Assembly (NCBI GenBank): GCA_031399165.1
Contig: JANNOO010000027.1
Coordinates: 1-64,000 of the forward strand
DNA from: JAKFWI01 sp031399165
GTDB lineage: Bacteria > Pseudomonadota > Alphaproteobacteria > Caulobacterales > Aquidulcibacteraceae
Direction: 5' to 3'
DNA: 64,000 bases
The translations under genes and the position numbers were made by a program. Below, one piece after another: positions 50,392 through 58,924 of this stretch (within the stretch, counting starts at the first letter, position 1; each line of letters begins with the position of its first letter). Below the pieces are notes generated by a model. That model was given only the letters and a program-made list of their open reading frames with translations, was not told the origin of the DNA and searched no databases.

Positions 50392-51821
50392 GCGAAAAGG
50401 TCCGTCCCCGCCCGATGACCTGGCGCGAGCTAGCCGCGCGCATGCTGCCGTTCGCCGACAGCGCTACGGCGGAGCTGCCGCTGGATCGCCTGCTGCGTCT
50501 GTCCCTGTTCCAGGTTTCAGTCGGCATGGCCAGCGTGCTGCTGACCGGCACGCTCAACCGCGTGATGATCGTCGAACTCGGGATACCTGGCTGGCTGGTG
50601 GCGCTGATGGTGTCGCTGCCGCTGGTGTTTGCGCCGCTGCGCGCGCTCATTGGATTCAAGTCAGACACGCATCGATCTGTGCTTGGCTGGCGGCGCGGGC
50701 CATACATCTGGTTCGGTTCGATGCTGCAATTCGGCGGCTTCGCCATCATGCCGTTCGCGCTTCTGGTCCTTTCCGGCGATACGCACGGTCCGGTAATTAT
50801 CGGACACATCTGTGCCGCAGTTGCCTTCCTGCTGGTCGGCATCGGCATGCACACGACGCAGACGGCCGGGCTCGCCCTTGCAACCGATCTCGCGCCAGAG
50901 GAAGCGCGCCCGCGCGTGGTTGCGCTGCTCTATGTGATGCTGCTGGCGGGTATGATGGTGAGCGCACTCATATTGGGTGCGCTGCTGGCTGATTTTAGCG
51001 CGCTGCGTCTTATTGAGGTGATCCAAGGCGCAGCGATTGTGACCATGGTGCTTAATTGCGCCGCGCTCTGGAAGCAGGAAGTGCGCAACCCCGGCCTCAC
51101 CGCGCCGGACCGGGCGCGCGCGCCTTTTTCCACGCATTGGCGCACGCTGATGACCGGAGGGCGCGCAAGCCGCTTGCTGACCGCGATCGGCTTCGGCGCC
51201 GCCGCATTCAGCATGCAGGACGTTTTGCTAGAGCCCTACGGCGCGCAAGTGCTTGGAATGACAGTCGGTGAAACCACGGCGCTTACCGCGCTATGGGCGT
51301 GGGGAGCGCTCTCCGGCTTTGCTCTGTCGGCGCATCGCCTCGGCCAAGGAGACGAATGCCATCGCCTCGCGGGCTTCGGCGCGTTGCTGGGCGTGGCGGC
51401 GTTCAGCTTTGTGGTCTTCGCCGCGCCGCTCAACTCAACGCCGCTCCTGTGTCTGGGCGTGGCCGGAATTGGATTTGGCGGCGGGCTGTTTTCTGTCGGC
51501 ACGTTGACGGCGGCGATGGCGCTATCGCGCGACGGACAATCGGGACTGGCGCTTGGCGCCTGGGGCGCGGTGCAGGCAACGGCCGCGGGCGTTGGCATCG
51601 CCTTCGGCGGCGCGCTGCGCGATTTCATCGCCAGACTGACTGAGAGCGGCGCTCTTGGCCAGGCGCTGAGCGGCCCGGCAACCGCCTATAGCGTCGTCTA
51701 TCACATCGAGATCGGCCTGCTGTTCGCCGCCCTCATAGCCATCGGACCGCTTGCGCGCCACGCGGCGACCCAACCACACGCTTCCCCAAAAAAGTTCGGC
51801 ATGGCCGAATTCCCAACGTGA
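50388..51821 (+). CDS. lhaA: LhaA/PucC-family light-harvesting 1 assembly protein
   Basis: The 477-residue twelve-helix protein belongs to the PucC/LhaA branch of the MFS. It has LLTGTLNRVMIVELGIPGWLVA, RALIGFKSDTHRSVLGWRRGPYIWFG and a FGGGLFSVGTLTAAMALSRDGQSG segment. In Rhodobacter, LhaA helps insert LH1 polypeptides around the reaction centre. Placed between bchM and puhA as in most purple bacteria. It is a paralogue of the gene at 36671-38002. Confidence 0.93.
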   Translation: MSEKVRPRPMTWRELAARMLPFADSATAELPLDRLLRLSLFQVSVGMASVLLTGTLNRVMIVELGIPGWLVALMVSLPLVFAPLRALIGFKSDTHRSVLGWRRGPYIWFGSMLQFGGFAIMPFALLVLSGDTHGPVIIGHICAAVAFLLVGIGMHTTQTAGLALATDLAPEEARPRVVALLYVMLLAGMMVSALILGALLADFSALRLIEVIQGAAIVTMVLNCAALWKQEVRNPGLTAPDRARAPFSTHWRTLMTGGRASRLLTAIGFGAAAFSMQDVLLEPYGAQVLGMTVGETTALTALWAWGALSGFALSAHRLGQGDECHRLAGFGALLGVAAFSFVVFAAPLNSTPLLCLGVAGIGFGGGLFSVGTLTAAMALSRDGQSGLALGAWGAVQATAAGVGIAFGGALRDFIARLTESGALGQALSGPATAYSVVYHIEIGLLFAALIAIGPLARHAATQPHASPKKFGMAEFPT

Positions 51822-51842
51822 AGGCGAGAACGGAGCAAGTCG

Positions 51843-52619
51843 ATGCCTGATCAATTCTACAATGGCGGCCTGGATGTTACCGAATGGGTGCTCTACGCAT
51901 TCTTCGCCTTCTTCTTCGGGCTGATCTTCTATCTTCGCCGCGAGGATCGCCGCGAGGGCTATCCCCTCGAAGACGACGTTAGCGGACGCCACGAACCGCT
52001 GGGCGGCTTGCTATTCACCGCGCAGCCAAAAATTTTCCGGCTCCCGCATAGTGGCGGCACGGTCACTAAGCCCAACAAGGATCGCGATATGGGTGATCTG
52101 AATGCGCGGCGCACCGCGCCATGGGCTGGCTCGCCGCTCGAGCCTGTGGGCGATCCCCTGCAATCGGGCGTCGGACCCGCCGCTTATGCCCAGCGCGCAA
52201 AAACACCCGATTTGATGATGCATGGCGGACCGCGGATTGTGCCGCTGCGCGTCGCGTCTGATTTCTACCTCGACAAGCGCGACCCCGATCCGCGCGGCAT
52301 GCCGGTGATCGCCGCCGACAACGCCGTGGCCGGAACCGTCAGCGACGTCTGGATCGACCGTTCGGAATACATCATCCGCTATCTGGAGGTGACGCAGGAG
52401 AACGGGGCGATGCGCACGCTCGTGCCGATGCCGCTGGCCAAAATCCAGCGGAGCCGCAGGCGCGTGAAAGTCGATGCGCTGCTCGCGTCGCAATTCGCTG
52501 GCGCGCCGCAACTGGCGCACCCTGACCAAATCACGCGTGACGAGGAAGAACGTGTCAGCGCCTATGTCGGCGCAGGCACGCTTTACGCCACGCCATCCCG
52601 CGCGGAGCCATGGCTATGA
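51843..52619 (+). CDS. puhA: Photosynthetic reaction-centre H subunit
   Basis: The 258-residue protein has one N-terminal membrane helix (VTEWVLYAFFAFFFGLIFYL, about residues 9-28) followed by RREDRREGYPLE and a large cytoplasmic domain with a PRC-barrel-like part (PVIAADNAVAGTVSDVWIDR). It stabilises the L-M core and helps proton uptake to QB. Length and pattern match PuhA. The ATG at 51843 has GGAGCAAG just before it. The stop overlaps puhB. Confidence 0.96.
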   Translation: MPDQFYNGGLDVTEWVLYAFFAFFFGLIFYLRREDRREGYPLEDDVSGRHEPLGGLLFTAQPKIFRLPHSGGTVTKPNKDRDMGDLNARRTAPWAGSPLEPVGDPLQSGVGPAAYAQRAKTPDLMMHGGPRIVPLRVASDFYLDKRDPDPRGMPVIAADNAVAGTVSDVWIDRSEYIIRYLEVTQENGAMRTLVPMPLAKIQRSRRRVKVDALLASQFAGAPQLAHPDQITRDEEERVSAYVGAGTLYATPSRAEPWL

Positions 52620-53275
52620 GCGAGCACGATTTCGAACCAATCCGCGGCCTTCCCGGCGATCTGCCGAAGGGTGAACGGCTGTTGTGGCAGGGCGCACCGC
52701 TCTGGTGGCCTTTGGCGCAGCGGGCGTTTCACATGCGCTCGGTGGCGATTTATTTCGGTCTGCTCATGGCATGGCGCGGCGGCGCGGCGGCTGTCGGCGG
52801 CGCGAGTGCAGTGGAGGCGTTCCAGTCCGCGTTGCACTTAACGCCAATAGCGGTCGCGGCGCTGGCGATGCTTGGCGGTTTGGCCCTGCTCACCGCACGC
52901 ACGACGGTGTACACCATAACGAGCAAGCGCGTCGTTCTGCGTTTCGGTGTCGCGCTGCCGAAAGCGATCAACATCCCGTTCACGATCGTGGAAAACGCCG
53001 CACTCAAAAACTATGCCGACAGAAGCGGCGATGTGGCCATCTCACTGGCCGCGCCAAACAAGGTCGCCTACCTGCTGCTGTGGCCGCACGCGCGTCCCTG
53101 GAAACTGGCGCGGCCGGAGCCGACGCTGCGCGCCGTGCCAAACGCGGCTATCGCAGCGGCCAAGCTGGCTGCGGCGCTCAAAGCCGCGGATGCCGAACGC
53201 GGCCCCGCGCCCGCTGCAACACATGAGGCTGAAACGCCCGTTGCTGCGCCGGTGGCGGCGATGAGCGCGGCGTGA
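52616..53275 (+). CDS. puhB: Reaction-centre assembly protein PuhB
   Basis: The 219-residue membrane protein starts MSEHDFEPIRGLPGDLPKGE, the usual PuhB N-terminus, followed by ERLLWQGAPLWWPLAQRAFH. About three helices follow, then a PH-like TVYTITSKRVVLRFGVALPKAIN segment and an Ala/Pro-rich tail. PuhB is needed for efficient reaction-centre assembly in Rhodobacter capsulatus. The ATG at 52616 overlaps the puhA stop as ATGA; another ATG sits two codons upstream at 52610. Confidence 0.92.
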   Translation: MSEHDFEPIRGLPGDLPKGERLLWQGAPLWWPLAQRAFHMRSVAIYFGLLMAWRGGAAAVGGASAVEAFQSALHLTPIAVAALAMLGGLALLTARTTVYTITSKRVVLRFGVALPKAINIPFTIVENAALKNYADRSGDVAISLAAPNKVAYLLLWPHARPWKLARPEPTLRAVPNAAIAAAKLAAALKAADAERGPAPAATHEAETPVAAPVAAMSAA

Positions 53276-53288
53276 GGAGGACGAGGGC

Positions 53289-53738
53289 ATGAGCCATATC
53301 AACCAGGAACCTTTTCCGAAGCTGGCGCTGGTAGCGGCCGCTACGCTGATCGGCTTCGCGCTAACCGCGGCCGCAGCCGGCCGCTTTACGCGCGTGGCCA
53401 ACGCAGACACAAAAATAGAGCAGGCCAGCGCCCCGATCGCGGCGCGTGATCTGACGTTCTTCGACATGGCGGACGGCTCCGTTGAGGTCCGCGACGCAAA
53501 CGGCCAGAGCGTCGTGTTCGTCGCGGCGCCGGGGACCAATGGGTTTATCCGCGGCGTCATGCGCGGGCTGGCGCGCAATCGCCACGCGCATGGTTACGGC
53601 CAGGCGCCGGCGTTCCGTCTTTCGCAATGGCCGGACGGACGATTGTCGCTGCAGGATCTTGCCACCGGCAAGAACATCGACCTGAGCGCGTTCGGCGCCA
53701 GCAACCGCGCCGCCTTTGCGCAATTGCTGGCGACATGA
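53289..53738 (+). CDS. puhC: Photosynthetic complex assembly protein PuhC
   Basis: The 149-residue protein has one N-terminal helix (LALVAAATLIGFALTAAAAG) and a periplasmic domain with RDLTFFDMADGSVEVRDANG and FIRGVMRGLARNRHAHG, the PuhC hallmark. PuhC is required for normal LH1-reaction-centre assembly. It lies 13 bases after puhB, and its stop overlaps the next start (ATGA). Confidence 0.9.
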   Translation: MSHINQEPFPKLALVAAATLIGFALTAAAAGRFTRVANADTKIEQASAPIAARDLTFFDMADGSVEVRDANGQSVVFVAAPGTNGFIRGVMRGLARNRHAHGYGQAPAFRLSQWPDGRLSLQDLATGKNIDLSAFGASNRAAFAQLLAT

Positions 53739-54034
53739 GCGCTCTGTTCAGCCCCCGCACGCACGATACGCTATGCACGATCGAAATCGAGCATAGCGAA
53801 GATTACCTGCACGCCCACGTCGAGCTTGACGATCAAGGCGATCTGCGGCCAGGCGACCGCGTAAAGGTCCACGGCGCCCCGATCCAGGTCACGTTCGGCC
53901 AACGCCTGACGCTGCGCCGCCCAGCGACGGTTGAGCGGGCGGGCTGGCTTGAACGCCAGTGGACACGCCTTACCGCTCGTTTCGAACTCGCCGAATTGTA
54001 CGAAGTGAGCTTCACGCCGAGGAAAACCCTGTGA
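53735..54034 (+). CDS. Conserved photosynthesis-cluster protein of unknown function
   Basis: A 99-residue protein whose ATG overlaps the puhC stop and whose stop overlaps the acsF GTG start (GTGA). It has a beta-rich look: HDTLCTIEIEHSEDYLHAHVEL, LRPGDRVKVHGAPIQVTFGQ, then RLTARFELAELYEVSF. From memory, an ORF of this size between puhC and acsF is common in purple-bacterial clusters and has no assigned function. A cyclase or assembly helper is possible. No helix spanning a membrane is visible. Confidence 0.76.
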   Translation: MSALFSPRTHDTLCTIEIEHSEDYLHAHVELDDQGDLRPGDRVKVHGAPIQVTFGQRLTLRRPATVERAGWLERQWTRLTARFELAELYEVSFTPRKTL

Positions 54035-55095
54035 ATACCGCAACCCTAGAGGCGCCTCGCCCGATCAACGAAACGACGCGCAGCGCGCAAGAAGACACCG
54101 TGCTTAGCCCGCGCTTCTACACCACCGATTTCGAGGCAATGGATCGCATCGACGTGACGCCGGTGCGCCGCGAGTGGGATGCGCTGATCGCTGAACTGGC
54201 CGCCGATCCGAACAAGGACCATTTCAAGCGCGCCGAAGCGTTCACCAACACGCTTGAAGATCTGGAGCCCGAGCTGCGCAAGGAATTCGTAGATTTCCTG
54301 GTCAGCTCGATAACCGCGGAATTTTCCGGCTGCGTGCTCTATGCCGAGATCGCCAAGCGCGCCAAAAATCCCGACATTAAGGCCCTGTTCAAATATATGA
54401 GCCGCGATGAATCGCGCCATGCCGGCTTCATCAACGAAGCGCTTAAGGATTACGGCATCGGCATCGATCTGGGCTTTCTGACGAAGACCAAGAAGTACAC
54501 GTTCTTCAAGCCCAAGTTTATTTTCTACGCGACGTATCTTTCCGAAAAGATCGGCTACGCGCGCTACATCACCATTTTCCGCCAGTTTGAGCGCCATCCG
54601 GAACGGCGGTTTCACCCGATCTTCAAATGGTTCAAGGAATGGTGCAACGACGAGTTCCGGCACGGCGAAGCCTTCGCGGTGCTGATGCGTAACGATCCCA
54701 AGCTGCTCACCGGCGGCAACCGCTTCTGGATCCGCTTCTTTCTCGTCTCGGTCTACGCCACGATGTTCCTGCGCGACCATAACCGCCCCGCCTTTCACCG
54801 GGCGCTGGGCATGGACCCCACCGATTACGATTATCGCGTTTTCAGGATCTGCTCGGAAATAACCAAGCAGGTGTTTCCCTTCACGCTTGATACAGACAAT
54901 CCGCGCTTTCGCGCGTCGATGGAGCGCGTGAGCGTTTTGGCCAATAAGATGGGTCAAAAGCACAGCGGGCTTTTGGCCGGCCCTCGCAAACTAGCGCTGG
55001 GCGTGCAACTTGCCGGCGCGGCGATCAGCCTGTTCATGCATCCCGTGATCGAGCACGAAACGCCGCGCGACGTGCGCCTCGCGGCGGCCTGGTGA
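54031..55095 (+). CDS. acsF: Aerobic Mg-protoporphyrin IX monomethyl ester cyclase
   Basis: The 354-residue diiron enzyme forms the isocyclic ring E using O2. Iron-binding motifs are ExxH in DESRHAGFINEAL and DEFRHGEAFAVLM, plus earlier Glu in EFSGCVLYAEIAKRA. The GTG start at 54031 overlaps the upstream stop; conserved sequence begins FYTTDFEAMD. The anaerobic cyclase bchE is not in this window, so pigment synthesis probably needs oxygen. puhE follows 15 bases downstream. Confidence 0.95.
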   Translation: MNTATLEAPRPINETTRSAQEDTVLSPRFYTTDFEAMDRIDVTPVRREWDALIAELAADPNKDHFKRAEAFTNTLEDLEPELRKEFVDFLVSSITAEFSGCVLYAEIAKRAKNPDIKALFKYMSRDESRHAGFINEALKDYGIGIDLGFLTKTKKYTFFKPKFIFYATYLSEKIGYARYITIFRQFERHPERRFHPIFKWFKEWCNDEFRHGEAFAVLMRNDPKLLTGGNRFWIRFFLVSVYATMFLRDHNRPAFHRALGMDPTDYDYRVFRICSEITKQVFPFTLDTDNPRFRASMERVSVLANKMGQKHSGLLAGPRKLALGVQLAGAAISLFMHPVIEHETPRDVRLAAAW

Positions 55096-55110
55096 GGAAA
55101 TGAGCGCGCC

Positions 55111-55941
55111 GTGACCCTCGCTTTGATCGCTCCGCCGCTGCTGTTCGCAGTGCTTCTCTGGTGGTTCTCCACCGGCGCGATCCTATGGCTCGACCGGCTG
55201 CCAAAAAAGACGTTCGCTCTGAGCTTCGGCGCCGCCAGCGCCATCGCGGCGGCAGCGCTTTACGGCGTGGCTGATAGCGCACGCAATGACAGCGCGCTGA
55301 GCGCCTATGTCGGCTTTGCCTGCGCGATCGCGATTTGGGGCTGGCACGAGATGAGCTTCCTGATGGGCTTTATCACCGGCCCGCGCAGGCAAAATTGCCC
55401 GGCCGATGCGCGCGGCTGGCGGCGCTTCAAGCTCGCGGCGGCAACGCTGATCCATCACGAGATCGCTCTGGCCGTCACGGGCGTTGCAATCGCAGCGTTG
55501 ACTTGGGGACAACCTAACCAGATCGCCGTGCTGACTTTTCTAGTGCTTTGGGCGATGCGGCTAAGCGCCAAGCTGAACCTTTTTCTGGGCGCGCCCTATC
55601 GCAGCGAAGAAATGCTGCCGGACCACCTTTCCCACCTCAAAAGCTATTTCCGCAACCGGCCCATGAACGCGCTGTTTCCGCTCTCTCTTGCTGGCGGCCT
55701 GGCGCTCCTCTGGGCGCTCCATACGCTCGCCTTTTCTGCTGACGCGACGCTGCACCAGCAAACCGGCTTTCTGCTTCTGCTCGCGCTCACAGGTCTAGCC
55801 TTGGTGGAGCACGTCTTCATGTTCATACCGCCGCCAAACGCGCTGCTCTGGGGCTGGGCGGCCCCCGCGACAGCGCCTCTTGCCCAGCCGCCAGCCCACC
55901 AACCGACGCGCGCCCAAGCTACCAAGCGAGAACAACAATGA
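55111..55941 (+). CDS. puhE: Photosynthetic complex assembly protein PuhE
   Basis: A 276-residue polytopic membrane protein with about seven helices starting at a GTG (MTLALIAPPLLFAVLLWWFSTGAILWLDRLP). Family motifs are AIAIWGWHEMSFLMGFITGPRR, HHEIALA, LNLFLGAPYRSEEMLPDHL and LVEHVFMFIPPPNALLWGWA. PuhE affects bacteriochlorophyll production and assembly in Rhodobacter. An ATG at 55100 ends after four codons, so the GTG is used. The stop overlaps hemA (ATGA). Confidence 0.92.
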   Translation: MTLALIAPPLLFAVLLWWFSTGAILWLDRLPKKTFALSFGAASAIAAAALYGVADSARNDSALSAYVGFACAIAIWGWHEMSFLMGFITGPRRQNCPADARGWRRFKLAAATLIHHEIALAVTGVAIAALTWGQPNQIAVLTFLVLWAMRLSAKLNLFLGAPYRSEEMLPDHLSHLKSYFRNRPMNALFPLSLAGGLALLWALHTLAFSADATLHQQTGFLLLLALTGLALVEHVFMFIPPPNALLWGWAAPATAPLAQPPAHQPTRAQATKREQQ

Positions 55942-57158
55942 ATTACGAAGACTTTTTTCGGTCCCAACTCGCCGCGCTGCGTCAAGAGGGCCGCTACCGC
56001 GTATTCGCGGACCTTGAACGCAAGGCCGGAAGCTTTCCCTGCGCTACGCGCCACAAGGACGGCGCCGCCAGCGACGTGACCGTATGGTGCTCGAACGATT
56101 ATCTCGGCATGGGCCAGCACCCGAACGTAACGGCGGCGATGCACGAAGCGATAGAGCGCTGCGGCGCTGGCGCGGGCGGCACGCGCAACATTTCCGGCAC
56201 CAACCATTACCACGTCCTGCTTGAGCAGGAGCTCGCCGACCTGCACCAGAAGGAGGCCGCGCTTCTATTCACGTCCGGCTATGTATCGAACTGGGCGGCG
56301 CTCAGCACGCTCGCGGGCCTCACGCCCAATTGCGTCGTGCTGTCGGATTCCGGCAATCACGCCTCGATGATCGACGGCATCCGCCATAGCGGCGCCGAAC
56401 GGATCATCTTCAAGCACAACGATCCCGAAGACCTCGACCGCAAGCTGTCGGCGCTTGATCCTCAACGCCCGAAACTCGTCGCCTTCGAGTCCGTTTATTC
56501 GATGGATGGCGATATCGCGCCAATCGCCGAACTCTGCGATGTCGCAGACCGTCATAACGCGATGACCTATCTCGACGAGGTACACGCCGTGGGCCTCTAC
56601 GGTCCGCGCGGCGGGGGCATTGCCGAACGCGAAGGATTGATGCATCGGCTGACCGTGATTGAGGGCACGCTTGGCAAGGCGTTCGGCGTATTTGGCGGCT
56701 ACATCGCCGGCTCAACAGCGATGTGCGACTTTGTTCGCAGCTACGCCTCCGGCTTTATTTTTACGACGGCTTTGCCGCCGGCGGTCGCCGCCGGTGCGCT
56801 GGCGAGCATCAAACATCTGAAGGAAAGCCAGATCGAACGCCTTCGCCATCAGGACCGCGTCGCCAAGGTGCGGCGCAAGCTGGCGGCTATCGGCATTCCC
56901 TGCATGGACAATCCCAGTCACATCATTCCGGTGATGGTGAAAGACGCTGTAAAATGCAAACAGATCAGCGACTGGCTGCTCGACAGATACGGCATCTACA
57001 TCCAGCCGATTAATTATCCGACGGTGCCGCGCGGCACGGAGCGTCTACGCATCACGCCCTCGCCGGTCCATTCCGATCGGGATATCGACCATCTGGTTTT
57101 TGCGATGTCTGAACTATGGTCGCAATGCGCGCTCAGCCGCTCCGTCATCGCCGCGTGA
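55938..57158 (+). CDS. hemA: 5-aminolevulinate synthase
   Basis: The 406-residue PLP enzyme condenses glycine with succinyl-CoA to give ALA, the first tetrapyrrole precursor (C4 pathway, typical of alphaproteobacteria). It has VWCSNDYLGMGQHPNV, GAGAGGTRNISGTNHYHV, SDSGNHASMIDGIRHSG, the YLDEVHAVGLYGPRGGG cofactor-binding Asp and the Lys in EGTLGKAFGVFGGY. Length is normal. Inclusion here ties ALA supply to photosynthesis gene control; another hemA elsewhere is likely but unseen. Its stop overlaps the idi start. Confidence 0.96.
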   Translation: MNYEDFFRSQLAALRQEGRYRVFADLERKAGSFPCATRHKDGAASDVTVWCSNDYLGMGQHPNVTAAMHEAIERCGAGAGGTRNISGTNHYHVLLEQELADLHQKEAALLFTSGYVSNWAALSTLAGLTPNCVVLSDSGNHASMIDGIRHSGAERIIFKHNDPEDLDRKLSALDPQRPKLVAFESVYSMDGDIAPIAELCDVADRHNAMTYLDEVHAVGLYGPRGGGIAEREGLMHRLTVIEGTLGKAFGVFGGYIAGSTAMCDFVRSYASGFIFTTALPPAVAAGALASIKHLKESQIERLRHQDRVAKVRRKLAAIGIPCMDNPSHIIPVMVKDAVKCKQISDWLLDRYGIYIQPINYPTVPRGTERLRITPSPVHSDRDIDHLVFAMSELWSQCALSRSVIAA

Positions 57159-57721
57159 GCAAGCCAAACCTCGCCCTCGCAAAAACGCGCGCGCCGCCCG
57201 AAGACGCGATCTTCATTCCGGGGATCGCGGCGGACGGGGCCTTGTTTCCAATTGAAAAGATGGAGGCGCACCGCACGGGCGCATTTCATCTCGCTGTGTC
57301 AGTGTTTGTCATGGCGGGCGATTCACTGTTGGTCCAGCGCCGCGCGCACAGCAAATATCACTGCGGCGGCCTCTGGGCCAACACGTGTTGCTCGCATCCA
57401 GCATGGGGTGAAACACCGGCAGCCAGCGCAGCGCGCCGGCTTGCCCAGGAGCTCGGCGTTACACTGCCGCTGCGGGCTTGCAATATCGTCGACTATGCCG
57501 CGGACGTGACAAACGGGTTGCGTGAGTGTGAGCGCGTGCATGTGTTTCTTGGCAAGGTCAAAGCGCCCCGGTTGCCGGTGACGCTTGATCCCACGGAAGT
57601 CAGCGAGGTGCGCTGGATGACTGTGACGGATCTCCAGCGGGATATACGCGTCCGGCCCGAGATCTACGCGCCCTGGTTTCAAATCTATCTCGCGCGCTGG
57701 CGCGAACTCGGCCTGCATTAA
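57155..57721 (+). CDS. idi: Isopentenyl-diphosphate delta-isomerase, type I
   Basis: The 188-residue Nudix-fold enzyme interconverts IPP and DMAPP, feeding the geranylgeranyl tail and carotenoids. CGGLWANTCCSHPAWGETPA carries the active-site Cys and metal His, AARRLAQELG the Nudix-like helix, and EVSEVRWM the late Glu. The GTG at 57155 overlaps the hemA stop (GTGA) and gives a family-like N-terminus; ATG at 57125 would add ten residues. It is the last gene of the operon. Confidence 0.92.
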   Translation: MSKPNLALAKTRAPPEDAIFIPGIAADGALFPIEKMEAHRTGAFHLAVSVFVMAGDSLLVQRRAHSKYHCGGLWANTCCSHPAWGETPAASAARRLAQELGVTLPLRACNIVDYAADVTNGLRECERVHVFLGKVKAPRLPVTLDPTEVSEVRWMTVTDLQRDIRVRPEIYAPWFQIYLARWRELGLH

Positions 57722-57737
57722 AATCGACGGGCAGCAG

Positions 57738-57772
57738 AAAGCGGCCGAAGCGCAGGCTTCGGCCGCTTTTTT
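57738..57772. terminator. Bidirectional terminator between idi and pufM
   Basis: GCGGCCGAAGC (57741-57751) pairs perfectly with GCTTCGGCCGC (57756-57766). T-runs follow on the plus strand, and AAA precedes the stem, which reads as TTT on the minus strand. It lies 16 bases after the idi stop and four bases after the pufM end. Confidence 0.88.
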
Positions 57773-57775
57773 GCG

Positions 57776-58924
57776 TTATTGCCGCGGCGACTGATCCGAC
57801 GGAGCAGGACGCGCTTCCGGCGCCGCCGATGGCGCGGTGCCTTCGGCAGGCACGCCGCCTGGCGCAAGCGTCGCGTCCGGCGTCGGGATTATGGCGCCAT
57901 CCGCCGGTGCTGGCGTCAGGGCGCCGGCCGCTGGGGCGGTTATCGGCGGGGGCAGATCTGGCTGCGGCGGGCGCGGGCCCACATGGGTCGCGCTGACTTC
58001 ATAGCCGGGCGCGAAATTGTGGTTGATCGCCCATTGGTACCAGTTATCGACCGCGGTTCCCGTCAACAGAATGCCGATGCCGCCCGTCAACGGACACAGC
58101 ACCGCAAACCACCACGCCCAGCGGTGGATGGATTCCATCGACGCGTTGAAACCCATCGTCCAGCGCCAGAACAGAGCGGCGCGTTCTGAAGCCGTGCCGC
58201 GATCGGTAATCTGTTCGATCTCGCGCTCGCCGCCATAGCGGCTCACCGCCAGAATGGTCGCACCGTGCATCGCGAACAGCAGAGCCGAGCCATAGAGGAA
58301 CGCAATCGAAAGCGCGTGGAACGGATTATAGAATAGGTTGCCATAGGTGATGGAAAACGCGCCCGTCCAGTCGAGGTGCGGGAAAATGCCGAACGGCACC
58401 GCTTCGCTCCAGCTGCCCATCATGATCGGGCGGATAAAGCCGAGCACCAGATAGAGCCAGATCGCCGAAGCGAATGCCCATGCCACATGCGTGCCCAGCC
58501 CCAGCGCGCGGGCGCGGTTGTAGGTCCGCACCCACCACAAAATCACCGATGTGGTGAGGAAGAAACCCGCCATCAGCCACCAGCCGCCCTCGGCGAGCGG
58601 AGGCATGATGTTCAAGCCCTGCTCCGGCGGCGGCGGCGCCAGAGCGAGCCAGGGCAAGCGCCGTACGAACTCAATCGGATCCCATCCCACCGAGGCCCAC
58701 ATGTTAAGCCCGATAATCTCGATCGCGATGAAGCCGGTGAACAGCGATGCAACGCCGGTCCAGCCGAGATAGATTGGACCGAGCTGCGCGTTGCCGATCC
58801 AACCGAGCCATCGCGAGTAGAACGGATCGCCTGATCGCGGCTGGTTGCCGGCGCCCAGTGCAACGCCCACTTCATATGGCCCGCGCACCTGCACCTGAGT
58901 GAAGATATTCTGATAGGCGGTCAT
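57776..58924 (-). CDS. pufM: Reaction-centre M subunit with long C-terminal extension
   Basis: The 382-residue protein binds the special pair, accessory pigments, quinone and iron. In Rhodobacter sphaeroides numbering the ligands His182, His202, His219, Glu234 and His266 all align without gaps (FPHLDW, PFHALS, FAMHGA, GEREIE, SIHRWA). The core ends at about residue 310 (NHNFAPGYE). A Pro/Ala-rich tail of about 70 residues follows; usual PufM proteins are about 305-330 residues. It starts MTAYQNIFTQVQVRGP at an ATG overlapping the pufL stop. It is the last gene of the bchXYZ-pufBALM operon, and no pufC follows. Confidence 0.96.
   Translation of the reverse strand: MTAYQNIFTQVQVRGPYEVGVALGAGNQPRSGDPFYSRWLGWIGNAQLGPIYLGWTGVASLFTGFIAIEIIGLNMWASVGWDPIEFVRRLPWLALAPPPPEQGLNIMPPLAEGGWWLMAGFFLTTSVILWWVRTYNRARALGLGTHVAWAFASAIWLYLVLGFIRPIMMGSWSEAVPFGIFPHLDWTGAFSITYGNLFYNPFHALSIAFLYGSALLFAMHGATILAVSRYGGEREIEQITDRGTASERAALFWRWTMGFNASMESIHRWAWWFAVLCPLTGGIGILLTGTAVDNWYQWAINHNFAPGYEVSATHVGPRPPQPDLPPPITAPAAGALTPAPADGAIIPTPDATLAPGGVPAEGTAPSAAPEARPAPSDQSPRQ

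Noticed and set aside
57722..57775. A pufC or other gene after pufM
   Set aside because: Only a 54-base interval with a terminator separates pufM from idi; no room for pufC. It could still be elsewhere in the genome.
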